Source of the DNA: Candidatus Zhuqueibacterota bacterium 4484_87
Lineage (GTDB): Bacteria > Zhuqueibacterota > Zhuqueibacteria > Thermofontimicrobiales > Thermofontimicrobiaceae
Assembly (NCBI GenBank): GCA_002085355.1
Contig: NATN01000235.1
Coordinates: 1-7,328, forward strand
DNA length: 7,328 bases
Direction: 5' to 3'
Shown: positions 1-6,207 of the stretch, piece after piece
Layout: each line of letters opens with the position of its first letter
Position numbering within the stretch: the stretch's first letter is position 1
Position numbers and translations under genes: made by a program
Notes under the pieces: model-generated
What the model was told of the DNA's origin: nothing
The model's database searches: none
The model's input: the letters and a program-made list of their open reading frames with translations, nothing else

Positions 1-991
1 GGGCGAGAAAAAGTTTGCCTTCCTGCGTCTGAAGCGTTGTTACGAGTAAAGTGCTGATTGGGTGCTCCAGAGAAAGCTCTCGCAAAAACTGGTAATGCTC
101 ATTGTCGCCTGTGCCTCTGCCCAATAACGTTTTTTGCACATCCATGAGATCTTGTTCGGATTTGGCGTTTTTCGTTTGCTCGGCTGCCTGACGGTATTTT
201 TCCACAAATTTATCATATCGTTCTTTGTCGCCGGAAAATTGAATGGCTAATTGTTTCATCACCTGGCGTCGCACTTTGCCGGACCCGAGCTTACTAATTA
301 TTTTATCAGCAATGACGTTGTCATCAATCAGATAGCGAATTCCGAAATCGATGATTTCTTTGAATAAGCTCTGCTCTAAATATTTGTTGTATTTCCGCCA
401 GGATTCAGCATCTTCAAAGTGCAGTTTTTGACTCAATTTCTGAAATTGATTACCAAAAGGATTTTTCAGGTGAACAGCTTGAAAAACTAATTGCGCAACT
501 TCCGCGCATTTTTCTTCCAATTGTTGGCTGCTTGCATCGCTGGACGTGACCTCTTTGGATTGAAGAATGCGAATTGCCTCACTGATGAATTGATTGACAC
601 GTTGATCTAATTGATTGACTCCTTTGAAAGCAGAGTGAGCATCGAGAAATTTTCCCAGAGAGATAGCACGTTCGCCCAGCTCGAGTAAAAAGTCTGCGGG
701 CAAAGGCATGGGCTGATTTTTTAATTCCCCGCCGTATTTTTCATTTAATTGAGTATAGATTTTTTCCAGTTCCTGCCGTTTGTTTTCTTCCAAAAGATCA
801 AAATCCAGCCAATTGCGCGCGGCAAATTTACGCAGGGCAGCGATGTCATTTTTCTTTATGGATAATGAAACCGATGAAGACGGGTTGTTGACATGAAACG
901 GAATGGCAAAATCGCCATAGAACAATGAGATGCTCAGCAAATGCATGACCAGCTCGTGAACATCCTCAATTTGTTGATAGTCGGTTTTCAA
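1..991 (-). CDS. Unrecognised soluble, helix-rich protein; 5' part only (runs off left edge)
   Basis: I do not recognise this protein. Read leftward from 991, the frame is free of stops for 330 codons to the window edge, so the C-terminus is missing. The start chosen is TTG at 989-991 because a GGAGG (complement of 999-1003) sits 7 bases upstream; the first in-frame ATG (complement of 944-946) has no such site. The protein begins MKTDYQQIEDVHELV. It has no signal peptide or membrane segment, is rich in Glu, Lys, Gln and Leu, and is probably almost all helical. Residues about 100-124 (LLELGERAISLGKF and following) look like one TPR-like helix pair, but I cannot show a full repeat array. Codon content looks like real coding sequence, with mixed GC unlike the AT-rich spacer upstream. 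It is divergent from the STAS gene. That it is a gene is fairly sure; its function is unknown. Confidence 0.8.
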   Translation of the reverse strand, partial: MKTDYQQIEDVHELVMHLLSISLFYGDFAIPFHVNNPSSSVSLSIKKNDIAALRKFAARNWLDFDLLEENKRQELEKIYTQLNEKYGGELKNQPMPLPADFLLELGERAISLGKFLDAHSAFKGVNQLDQRVNQFISEAIRILQSKEVTSSDASSQQLEEKCAEVAQLVFQAVHLKNPFGNQFQKLSQKLHFEDAESWRKYNKYLEQSLFKEIIDFGIRYLIDDNVIADKIISKLGSGKVRRQVMKQLAIQFSGDKERYDKFVEKYRQAAEQTKNAKSEQDLMDVQKTLLGRGTGDNEHYQFLRELSLEHPISTLLVTTLQTQEGKLFLA

Positions 992-1084
992 GGTAAAACC
1001 TCCGATTATTTTAAAAAAAGCCGATAACTCGATGCTTGTTTTGCGGATTTTGTGATTTATTTTTTTGTTGATGCCAGAGGTGAA

Positions 1085-1228
1085 ATGTCTATTTTTCAAA
1101 AATTCATTGCCCGGCAGATGGGTAAATATAACATGTATTGCGCTAATAATCAAGCAAAAAAATTTTACCGGAATTTTTATCAGTATTTCATTTTTGAGTT
1201 TCGGAAGATCTGCATGAACCAAAAATAA
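1085..1228 (+). CDS. Doubtful 47-codon small open frame
   Basis: An ATG at 1085 preceded by GAGG (1077-1080, only 4 bases away) opens a 47-residue frame ending TAA at 1226-1228. The product would start MSIFQKFIARQMGKY and is rich in aromatic and basic residues (many Phe, Tyr, Lys). It has no clear membrane segment and matches no family I know. Against it: the composition is what chance AT-rich sequence yields, the ribosome site is too close, and the frame overlaps the candidate leftward promoter. Listed so it can be tested; more likely not a gene. Confidence 0.15.
   Translation: MSIFQKFIARQMGKYNMYCANNQAKKFYRNFYQYFIFEFRKICMNQK
1125..1153 (-). promoter_or_regulatory. Candidate sigma70-type promoter for the leftward unknown gene
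   Basis: On the minus strand a TTGATT (complement of 1148-1153) is followed after exactly 17 bases by TATATT (complement of 1125-1130). These match the -35 consensus at 4 of 6 and the -10 consensus at 5 of 6, with ideal spacing. It would give a leader of roughly 125 bases before the TTG start at 991. In an AT-rich spacer such matches can occur by chance, so this is a prediction only. Confidence 0.35.
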
Positions 1229-1256
1229 AGAAATTTGCCGCGAACATCGAAAATGC

Positions 1257-1285
1257 TTGACATTATGATATTTTTTTGTTTTATT
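1257..1285 (+). promoter_or_regulatory. Candidate sigma70-type promoter for the STAS gene
   Basis: A perfect TTGACA (1257-1262) is followed after 17 bases by TTTATT (1280-1285), a 4-of-6 match to the -10 consensus. This lies 43 bases before the STAS start codon and would give a short leader. The -35 element is strong and the -10 weak; a lineage using a Bacteroidota-type promoter would not need this motif. Confidence 0.35.
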
Positions 1286-1328
1286 TGAATATGAAGATGA
1301 AAAAATAACGAATGTTAATGAGGCTTTT

Positions 1329-1673
1329 ATGTTTACGAAAGAAATGAAAGACGATGTTACTATTATAAAAATAAATCAGGATCGCCTTGATGCAGTGGTG
1401 GCGCCGGATTTGAAGACAGAACTTTTGCTTTCAGTAGATAATGGCGTAACGAATGTGTTAATTGATTTGTCAGCAGTGAATTATGCAGATAGTTCCGGCC
1501 TGGGCGCCTTGCTTTTTGGCTTGCGACAGTTAAAAAATTTGGGTGGGCAATTGAAGCTGTTGGGGGCGAACAATCGCGTGATGAGTTTGATTAAAATCGC
1601 CCGTTTGGAAAAACATTTGCCAAATTTTGAAGAAAAAGAGACGGCGCTTAAAAGCTTCCATGCTGATGTGTAA
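1329..1673 (+). CDS. STAS-domain anti-sigma factor antagonist
   Basis: A single-domain STAS protein of 114 residues, the normal length for SpoIIAA/RsbV-type anti-anti-sigma factors. The central motif DSSGLGALL (from D54) carries the serine expected to be phosphorylated (S55). The strand before it (NVLIDLSAVNYA) and the following helix and strand (LKNLGGQLKLLGAN) complete the usual fold. In this family the unphosphorylated protein binds a GHKL anti-sigma kinase and frees a sigma factor; phosphorylation on the serine reverses this. No kinase, phosphatase or sigma gene is visible here, so its partner is elsewhere and its output unknown. The start has GAGG (1320-1323) 5 bases upstream. It is followed by 225 bases before mutL, so the two need not be co-transcribed. 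Cytoplasmic. Confidence 0.9.
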   Translation: MFTKEMKDDVTIIKINQDRLDAVVAPDLKTELLLSVDNGVTNVLIDLSAVNYADSSGLGALLFGLRQLKNLGGQLKLLGANNRVMSLIKIARLEKHLPNFEEKETALKSFHADV

Positions 1674-1898
1674 ATGGCGCAATAACGAAAAATTTTGAAT
1701 TTAAAATACATGATTCAGCCTCAAATGCAGATGACTATTTTGGGGTTGATGATTAACACTGAATGTGAATAGATTGACCGCGTGAAAAGAGCACCCATCA
1801 TTTTTCCTATCAATTTCTGAACCTTCATTTCGGTTTCGGCATATAACATTCATAAAATCTTTAATCTTTTTCAAGTAAAAATCGAGAGCATTAAAAAT

Positions 1899-3701
1899 AT
1901 GGCTGACAATAAAGTACACATCCTGTCTGAAGATTTGACCAATAAAATTGCTGCCGGTGAGGTGGTCGATAGGCCTGCCTCAATTGTGAAAGAACTGATT
2001 GAAAATTCCATTGACGCGGGGGCGGATGAAATTACAGTCGTGCTGAAGAAAGGCGGCAAACAGCTCATTCAAATCGTGGATAATGGTCTGGGCATGTCTC
2101 GGGAAGATGTTATTTTGGCAATTCAGCGCCACACGACGAGCAAAATTTCCTCTTACGATGATTTGCACAATATTCAAACGCTCGGTTTCCGCGGCGAGGC
2201 ACTGGCGAGTATCGCTTCCATATCAATGATGGAGGTCAAAACTATTCCCAGAGGAGAAAGCGCCGGTACAGTGGTGCGCATCGACGGTGGTGTCGTTGAG
2301 GAAGTTGCGGACGCCGGTGGTGCTGCCGGAACTTCTGTGAGTGTGAAGAATGTTTTTTACAACACGCCGGCGCGCCGGAAATTTCTGAAAACGGACGAAA
2401 CTGAGTACCGTCAGATTCTCCATGTTTTTCAGCGTTTCGCTTTAGCTTATTTTGATATCCGTTTTGTATTGTATCACAATGATCAGAAAATATACGACAT
2501 GGCGCCTGCCGAGCCGGATATTCGGCTGATTGATGTGCTGGGGAATCGCTACAAAAATCAAATTGTGCGTGTGGAAGATAAAAGCGCGGTCATGGAAATC
2601 TGGGGCTTCGTGGGGAAACAGGATGTTGCCAAAAAGTCCCGCGGGGATCAATATCTTTTTCTGAATGGCAGATTTATTCAAAACAGAGCATTGAATCATG
2701 CGGTAATTTCTTCTTACGGCTCGATTTTGCCGCGCGGTGAGTTTCCGCTCTACGCACTCTTTTTAGAGCTCGATCCCCGACGAGTGGATGTCAATGTGCA
2801 TCCTTCGAAAATGGAAGTAAAATTTGCCGATGAAAGGCTTATTTATGGCTTGGTCAGGAATGCTGTCAAACGGGCGTTGTCTTCGCACAACATGATTCCG
2901 GATTTTATGCCTGAAATGGACATTGCGCCGCAGCCGATAAAAAAAGAGCCTCAAACTTTTCTGGCACAGCAGACGACAATCCCTTTGTACGAAATGCACC
3001 CTATCTCCCGACCACAAATGGGCATTCAAAGCCAGGAAAGCAGTGCAATTCCGACTCATGTGCAGATTTCCGAAGAAATGAATGAACAGCAGCGACAACG
3101 TGAACATGCCTTACCGGTCAGTGAGAAAAAATACGAGAGGCCTAACGTATGGCAGATTCATAATCAATATATTTTATCGGAAATAAAAAGCGGCCTGATT
3201 ATCATCGATCAGCACGTGGCACATGAGAGGATTTTATACGAGAAAGCATTACGCGCGTTTGAGCAAAGCAAACCAGCGTCTCAACAATTGCTTTTTCCAC
3301 AGGTCGTGGAGCTGACTCCGGAGGAGTTTTCCTACCTGGAAGAGATGCTCCCATTCTTGGAAAAAGTTGGTTTTGTCATCAAGGGGTTTGGTGGAAATAC
3401 GGTTGTTATCGAGGGGGTTCCGGCGGAAATAAAGATTGGCAGCCCTGAAAATATTTTGAGCGAGATCATAGACGAATATATCGAAAATAAAGATACCAGT
3501 CTGGACGTTCGTGACAATGTGGCAAAATCATATTCATGTAAAATGGCGATCAAAAAAGGGGAGTCACTCACACGCGAAGAAATGAATTTGCTCATAGATC
3601 AACTTTTCGCTACACAAAGTCCATATTTTTGCCCGCATGGCAGACCCGTGATTGTTAATTTATCGCTGGATGAGCTGGATAAAAGGTTTGGCAGGATTTA
3701 G
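1899..3701 (+). CDS. mutL: DNA mismatch repair protein MutL (endonuclease type)
   Basis: Full-length MutL of 600 residues. In mismatch repair it couples mismatch-bound MutS to strand incision. The N-terminal GHKL ATPase has all motifs: KELIENSIDAGA with catalytic E32 and Mg-binding N36, DNGLGM at 61-66, TSKI at 80-83 and GFRGEAL at 96-102. A Pro/Gln-rich linker covers about 330-410. The C-terminal domain has the metal-dependent nickase signature DQHVAHERILYE (437-448, fitting DQHxxxExxxxE), SCKMAIK (546-552) and CPHGRP (578-583). A likely sliding-clamp contact QQLLFP is at 462-467. This is the MutL type of MutH-less bacteria, so it should nick DNA itself. The ribosome site is weak (GAGAG about 10 bases upstream), but the start matches family N-termini. 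A small membrane protein gene and miaA follow on the same strand. Confidence 0.98.
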   Translation: MADNKVHILSEDLTNKIAAGEVVDRPASIVKELIENSIDAGADEITVVLKKGGKQLIQIVDNGLGMSREDVILAIQRHTTSKISSYDDLHNIQTLGFRGEALASIASISMMEVKTIPRGESAGTVVRIDGGVVEEVADAGGAAGTSVSVKNVFYNTPARRKFLKTDETEYRQILHVFQRFALAYFDIRFVLYHNDQKIYDMAPAEPDIRLIDVLGNRYKNQIVRVEDKSAVMEIWGFVGKQDVAKKSRGDQYLFLNGRFIQNRALNHAVISSYGSILPRGEFPLYALFLELDPRRVDVNVHPSKMEVKFADERLIYGLVRNAVKRALSSHNMIPDFMPEMDIAPQPIKKEPQTFLAQQTTIPLYEMHPISRPQMGIQSQESSAIPTHVQISEEMNEQQRQREHALPVSEKKYERPNVWQIHNQYILSEIKSGLIIIDQHVAHERILYEKALRAFEQSKPASQQLLFPQVVELTPEEFSYLEEMLPFLEKVGFVIKGFGGNTVVIEGVPAEIKIGSPENILSEIIDEYIENKDTSLDVRDNVAKSYSCKMAIKKGESLTREEMNLLIDQLFATQSPYFCPHGRPVIVNLSLDELDKRFGRI

Positions 3702-3750
3702 CGAGAGGGTGCCTGAGCAAATGTTGCACCGCTAAAAAGACTAAATGAAA

Positions 3751-3754
3751 GGAG
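3751..3754 (+). promoter_or_regulatory. Ribosome binding site deciding the small membrane protein start
   Basis: GGAG, preceded by three A, sits 8 bases before the ATG at 3763. It lies downstream of the alternative in-frame ATG at 3745, which argues that translation begins at 3763 and shortens the product by six residues. Confidence 0.7.
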
Positions 3755-3762
3755 CTTTGAAA

Positions 3763-4074
3763 ATGGAAAATCAATTGTCACCCAAAGAAAAGCTTTTTTT
3801 AGATAACTTTTTAGAAAATGCAAATGAACAGGGATACCCTTCAGGCTTTTCCTCTTTTTATGCAGTTTTGATATCCATTTTGGGGCTGATTTTGATCGTC
3901 GCTGTTGTAATAATCACTTTACGAAATATGAGTGATCGCGTTGTGTTTTGGGTTTTTGTGCCCGGAGTGATCAGCGGAATTGGAATATTTTTGTTTGGCT
4001 TGTTTCTGCTGAACTATTTGCAAAAGAGAAAAGAGCAGGAAAAGTTAGCCGCAATTATAAAAAAACTTTTATGA
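3763..4074 (+). CDS. Small two-TM membrane protein of unknown function
   Basis: A 103-residue protein that I cannot assign to a family. The start chosen is ATG 3763 (MENQLSPKEKLFLDNF), because GGAG at 3751-3754 lies 8 bases upstream; an in-frame ATG at 3745 has no ribosome site and would put the SD inside the gene. It has a charged N-terminal helix (about 5-23), a membrane segment at about 32-53, a short loop with two Arg, a second membrane segment at about 60-83, then a highly basic tail (QKRKEQEK and on to KKLL). The charge pattern suggests a hairpin with both ends in the cytoplasm. It lies 61 bases after mutL and 67 before miaA on the same strand, so it is probably co-transcribed. Nothing visible links it functionally to repair or tRNA modification. 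Confidence 0.8.
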   Translation: MENQLSPKEKLFLDNFLENANEQGYPSGFSSFYAVLISILGLILIVAVVIITLRNMSDRVVFWVFVPGVISGIGIFLFGLFLLNYLQKRKEQEKLAAIIKKLL

Positions 4075-4141
4075 TTTAGCTAAAACAGCCTATTGCTTAT
4101 TTAAAAAATGTGGCTATCGATTTATCGAGTCGGAATTTTAG

Positions 4142-5086
4142 ATGACAAATGTTATTTTTATCATTGGGCCTACCGCAGTCGGGAAAACCGAGCTCGGATT
4201 GTTGGTTGCTGAAGCGCTGGGAAATGCAGAGATCATCTCTGCTGATTCCCGTCAGATTTATAAATTTATGGACATCGGTACGGCGAAACCAACCCCGGAA
4301 GAGCTTGCCCTGATCAAACATCATTTCATAGATATTAAATTCCCTGATGAACATTACAGCGCCGGAAAATTCGGAAAAGAAGCGCGGGAGAGAATTCGCG
4401 CGTTGCAGGAGAGCGGAAAGCGCCCTATTGTAGTCGGCGGTTCCGGACTTTATATTCGGGCTTTGGTGGATGGATTTTTTGAAAAGCAAATTTTTGATCC
4501 GTCTTTGAAAGCGCGCCTGAAGGAGGAAATGAAGCAAAAAGGTGTTCATTTTTTGTATCGTCGTTTGCAGCAAGTGGACCCTGATAGCGCCGGGAAAATC
4601 CATCCCAATGACGGTCACCGTATCGTACGCGCGCTGGAAGTGTTTGAGTTGACTGGCGAGCCGTTGTCAAAATTTCAAAAACAGGTTGCCCACAAAGCCG
4701 ATTTTAATCCGCTCTTTTTTGGGATTACCCGGGAGAGAAACGAATTGTATGAAATTATAGAGAGCCGCGTCGATAGGATGTTAAAAGCCGGACTTGTCAG
4801 GGAGGTGGAAGAGTTGAAGGCGCGTGGCTATGACGAAGCGCTCAACAGTATGCAGACGGTAGGCTATCGCGAAGTTTTTGATTATTTCCGCGGTACAATA
4901 GATTATGATGAAATGGTAGCTCTCATCAAGCAGCACACAAGAAATTATGCTAAACGACAACTCACCTGGTTTCGAAAAGATCAACGGGTACGATGGATTC
5001 ACCTCCATCGCAATGAATCAGCGGAAAAATATACAGATGAATTCCTGATCTGGCAGGAAAAGCAATATTGCCTAAATCTTCCCTGA
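4142..5086 (+). CDS. miaA: tRNA dimethylallyltransferase MiaA
   Basis: Transfers the dimethylallyl group from DMAPP to N6 of adenosine 37 in tRNAs reading UNN codons, giving i6A, which stabilises codon pairing. At 314 residues it is full length. Motifs in order: P-loop GPTAVGKT (9-16), DSRQIYK (35-41, with the catalytic Asp35) followed by DIGTAKP (44-50), the HHFIDI stretch, VGGSGLYIRAL (98-108), SMQTVGYRE, and the C-terminal tRNA-contacting NYAKRQLTWFRKD. The start directly follows a TAG triplet; the ribosome site is poor (GGA about 7 bases upstream), but no other start fits the family N-terminus. It follows mutL and the small membrane protein, echoing the mutL-miaA order of other bacteria; hfq, the usual next gene in proteobacteria, is not present. 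A LOG-family gene about 1.1 kb downstream may act on i6A breakdown products. Confidence 0.98.
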   Translation: MTNVIFIIGPTAVGKTELGLLVAEALGNAEIISADSRQIYKFMDIGTAKPTPEELALIKHHFIDIKFPDEHYSAGKFGKEARERIRALQESGKRPIVVGGSGLYIRALVDGFFEKQIFDPSLKARLKEEMKQKGVHFLYRRLQQVDPDSAGKIHPNDGHRIVRALEVFELTGEPLSKFQKQVAHKADFNPLFFGITRERNELYEIIESRVDRMLKAGLVREVEELKARGYDEALNSMQTVGYREVFDYFRGTIDYDEMVALIKQHTRNYAKRQLTWFRKDQRVRWIHLHRNESAEKYTDEFLIWQEKQYCLNLP

Positions 5087-5117
5087 CAATTTAGGTCAAT
5101 AAACCACTGAAATGGGT

Positions 5118-5143
5118 TTTCATCAGCATAATCATCGATGAAA
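5118..5143 (+). terminator. Weak AT-rich hairpin after miaA, possible terminator
   Basis: TTTCATC (5118-5124) and GATGAAA (5137-5143) form a perfect 7-base inverted repeat around a 12-base loop, 32 bases past the miaA stop and followed by TTT. Just before it, AAACCA (5101-5106) can pair with TGGGTTT (5113-5119) apart from one bulged G, and this stem runs into TTTT. The two stems share bases 5118-5119. Both are GC-poor and short of U, so termination would be inefficient at best. Confidence 0.25.
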
Positions 5144-5304
5144 TTTAATGCCGACTTTCCCACTAATCTCCGCAAGTATTCTTTGCTCGAAGTGTTAAAT
5201 TAAGAAAATGATTAAATCAGGGAATAGATGCTCATTTTGCTTTGTCAAATTAACTGAATTATTAGAAAATTCCAAAACGCGAAAGCTTATAAATCATTTT
5301 TGTA

Positions 5305-5310
5305 AGGAGG
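5305..5310 (+). promoter_or_regulatory. Strong Shine-Dalgarno site fixing the LolA-like start
   Basis: AGGAGG lies 5 bases before ATG 5316. The frame is also open back to an ATG at 5208, but that start has no ribosome site and would bury the signal peptide behind 36 extra residues. Translation therefore almost certainly starts at 5316. Confidence 0.85.
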
Positions 5311-5315
5311 AAATA

Positions 5316-6101
5316 ATGAAACTCGCTCCCAAATTTACGATTACCCTGTCAATATTTTTTGTTCTGGCGATTATTTTTCCTGTCCATTCTCAAACTATTT
5401 CCGCTGATCTGATCAAGAAAAATATTCAAAAACGACTGAATGAGAGGAATGAACTCATTAAAGATTATCAGTGCGATTTGATCACGCATACCGTTTCTTC
5501 CACTCCGCGCGGCGACATGGAGAGGGAGAGTAAGTATCAGATTTATTTCAAAAGTCCGGACAAGCATAAAGCGGAATTTATCGAAGGCAAACGCGGAGGG
5601 CGTAAATATACGGCTGATGATATGAAACGCCGCAATGGCGATCGACGTGGACGTCGCGGAGGAGACAGGAGAGGAATGGGCGCTTACAGCGGATTAGGTA
5701 GTCCGTTTGATATTGGAAAATATCTGGATGAAATTTCCGTCGGTGGCACGGAAAATATTGATGGTAACGCAACGTACAAATTAAAGATCAAAGTGACTGA
5801 CAAAGATGATCAGTTCAAATCCATTGTCGTGTGGGTGGATCAGAAGACATTTGATGTGGTCAAATACAAAGCAACGTTGAGACCAAATGAACGGCTTGAT
5901 TCGGGCAGCGTGGAAATTACTTTTGCTCCGATAAGCCCTGAGGGAGTCTGGCTGCCCCAAAAAGGCACTTCAGAGCGGTACATGATTTTTAACACGCCGA
6001 TGGGAGAAATGGAAATTGAGGCTGCAACAACGATTACATTTGAAAACTATAAATTTAATATCGGGATTAAGGACGAAATATTCGAAAGTGAAAAGAAATA
6101 A
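5316..6101 (+). CDS. Exported LolA/outer-membrane lipoprotein-sorting-like protein with Arg/Gly-rich insert
   Basis: A 261-residue exported protein. It starts MKLAPKFTITLS, has a hydrophobic core to about residue 22, and a signal peptidase I site fits VHS|Q (after residue 25); there is no lipobox cysteine. The body resembles the LolA/LolB/RseB-like sheet fold: an N-terminal helix (LIKKNIQKRLNERN), strands around YQIYFKSPDKHKAEF, a 'VVWVDQKTFDVVKYKA' strand pair, and a C-terminal motif ending TFENYKFNIGIKDEIFES, common in such proteins. Family members bind acyl chains or lipoproteins in the periplasm, so lipid or lipoprotein handling is a fair inference, not a proof. Residues about 104-122 are an Arg/Gly-rich stretch (RRNGDRRGRRGGDRRGMG) that interrupts the fold. 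It is 229 bases from miaA, so it may have its own promoter, and it is followed by a good terminator. Confidence 0.8.
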   Translation: MKLAPKFTITLSIFFVLAIIFPVHSQTISADLIKKNIQKRLNERNELIKDYQCDLITHTVSSTPRGDMERESKYQIYFKSPDKHKAEFIEGKRGGRKYTADDMKRRNGDRRGRRGGDRRGMGAYSGLGSPFDIGKYLDEISVGGTENIDGNATYKLKIKVTDKDDQFKSIVVWVDQKTFDVVKYKATLRPNERLDSGSVEITFAPISPEGVWLPQKGTSERYMIFNTPMGEMEIEAATTITFENYKFNIGIKDEIFESEKK

Positions 6102-6162
6102 GAAGCTAATCTCAAAAATTCAGCAAAAAATGAAGATTCATGCCACATATTCAAAAGTGGAG

Positions 6163-6207
6163 AAGCGCAGGCTATGGTCCTCCCTGAAATTAGCTTGCGC
6201 TTTTTAT
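6163..6207 (+). terminator. Rho-independent terminator of the rightward gene block
   Basis: AAGCGCAGGCTA (6163-6174) pairs with TAGCTTGCGCTT (6191-6202) over 12 bases with a single G-U pair, around a 16-base loop, and runs into a T tract (6201-6205). It lies 61 bases after the LolA-like stop. On the other strand the stem is not followed by a T tract, so it should work mainly rightward. Its T tract overlaps the stop codon of the converging LOG gene (6204-6206). Confidence 0.8.

Larger units (their letters stand above)
992..1328. other. AT-rich divergent intergenic region
   Basis: This 337-base spacer lies between the leftward unknown gene and the rightward STAS gene. It is markedly AT-rich and has no RNA-gene signature I can recognise. 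It holds one candidate promoter in each direction (separate entries), a weak small open frame at 1085-1228, and the two ribosome binding sites at its ends. Both flanking genes start here, so this is the expected place for their control elements. I see no clear operator palindrome or riboswitch fold. Confidence 0.6.

Noticed and set aside
1842..1847. TATAAC as a -10 element for mutL
   Set aside because: A good -10 match, but no acceptable -35 hexamer at 16-18 bases upstream and no extended TG; too weak to annotate.
1701..1919. Leftward 72-residue open frame overlapping the mutL start
   Set aside because: It starts at GTG inside mutL without a ribosome site, has no recognisable family pattern, and mostly occupies the AT-rich spacer before mutL.
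3710..3732. GGTGC...GCACC inverted repeat after mutL as a terminator
   Set aside because: Only a 5-base stem with a 13-base loop and no T tract; the next gene follows closely on the same strand.
4097..4618. Leftward 173-residue open frame antisense to miaA
   Set aside because: It lies wholly opposite the clearly real miaA, lacks a ribosome site and shows no domain pattern; an antisense shadow.
5242..5270. TTGTCA-17-GAAAAT as a promoter for the LolA-like gene
   Set aside because: The -35 is fair but the -10 matches only 4 of 6 and lacks the leading T; equal matches are common in AT-rich spacers.
5208..5315. N-terminal extension of the LolA-like protein from ATG 5208
   Set aside because: The downstream ATG at 5316 has AGGAGG at 5 bases and begins a proper signal peptide; the extension would abolish export and has no SD.
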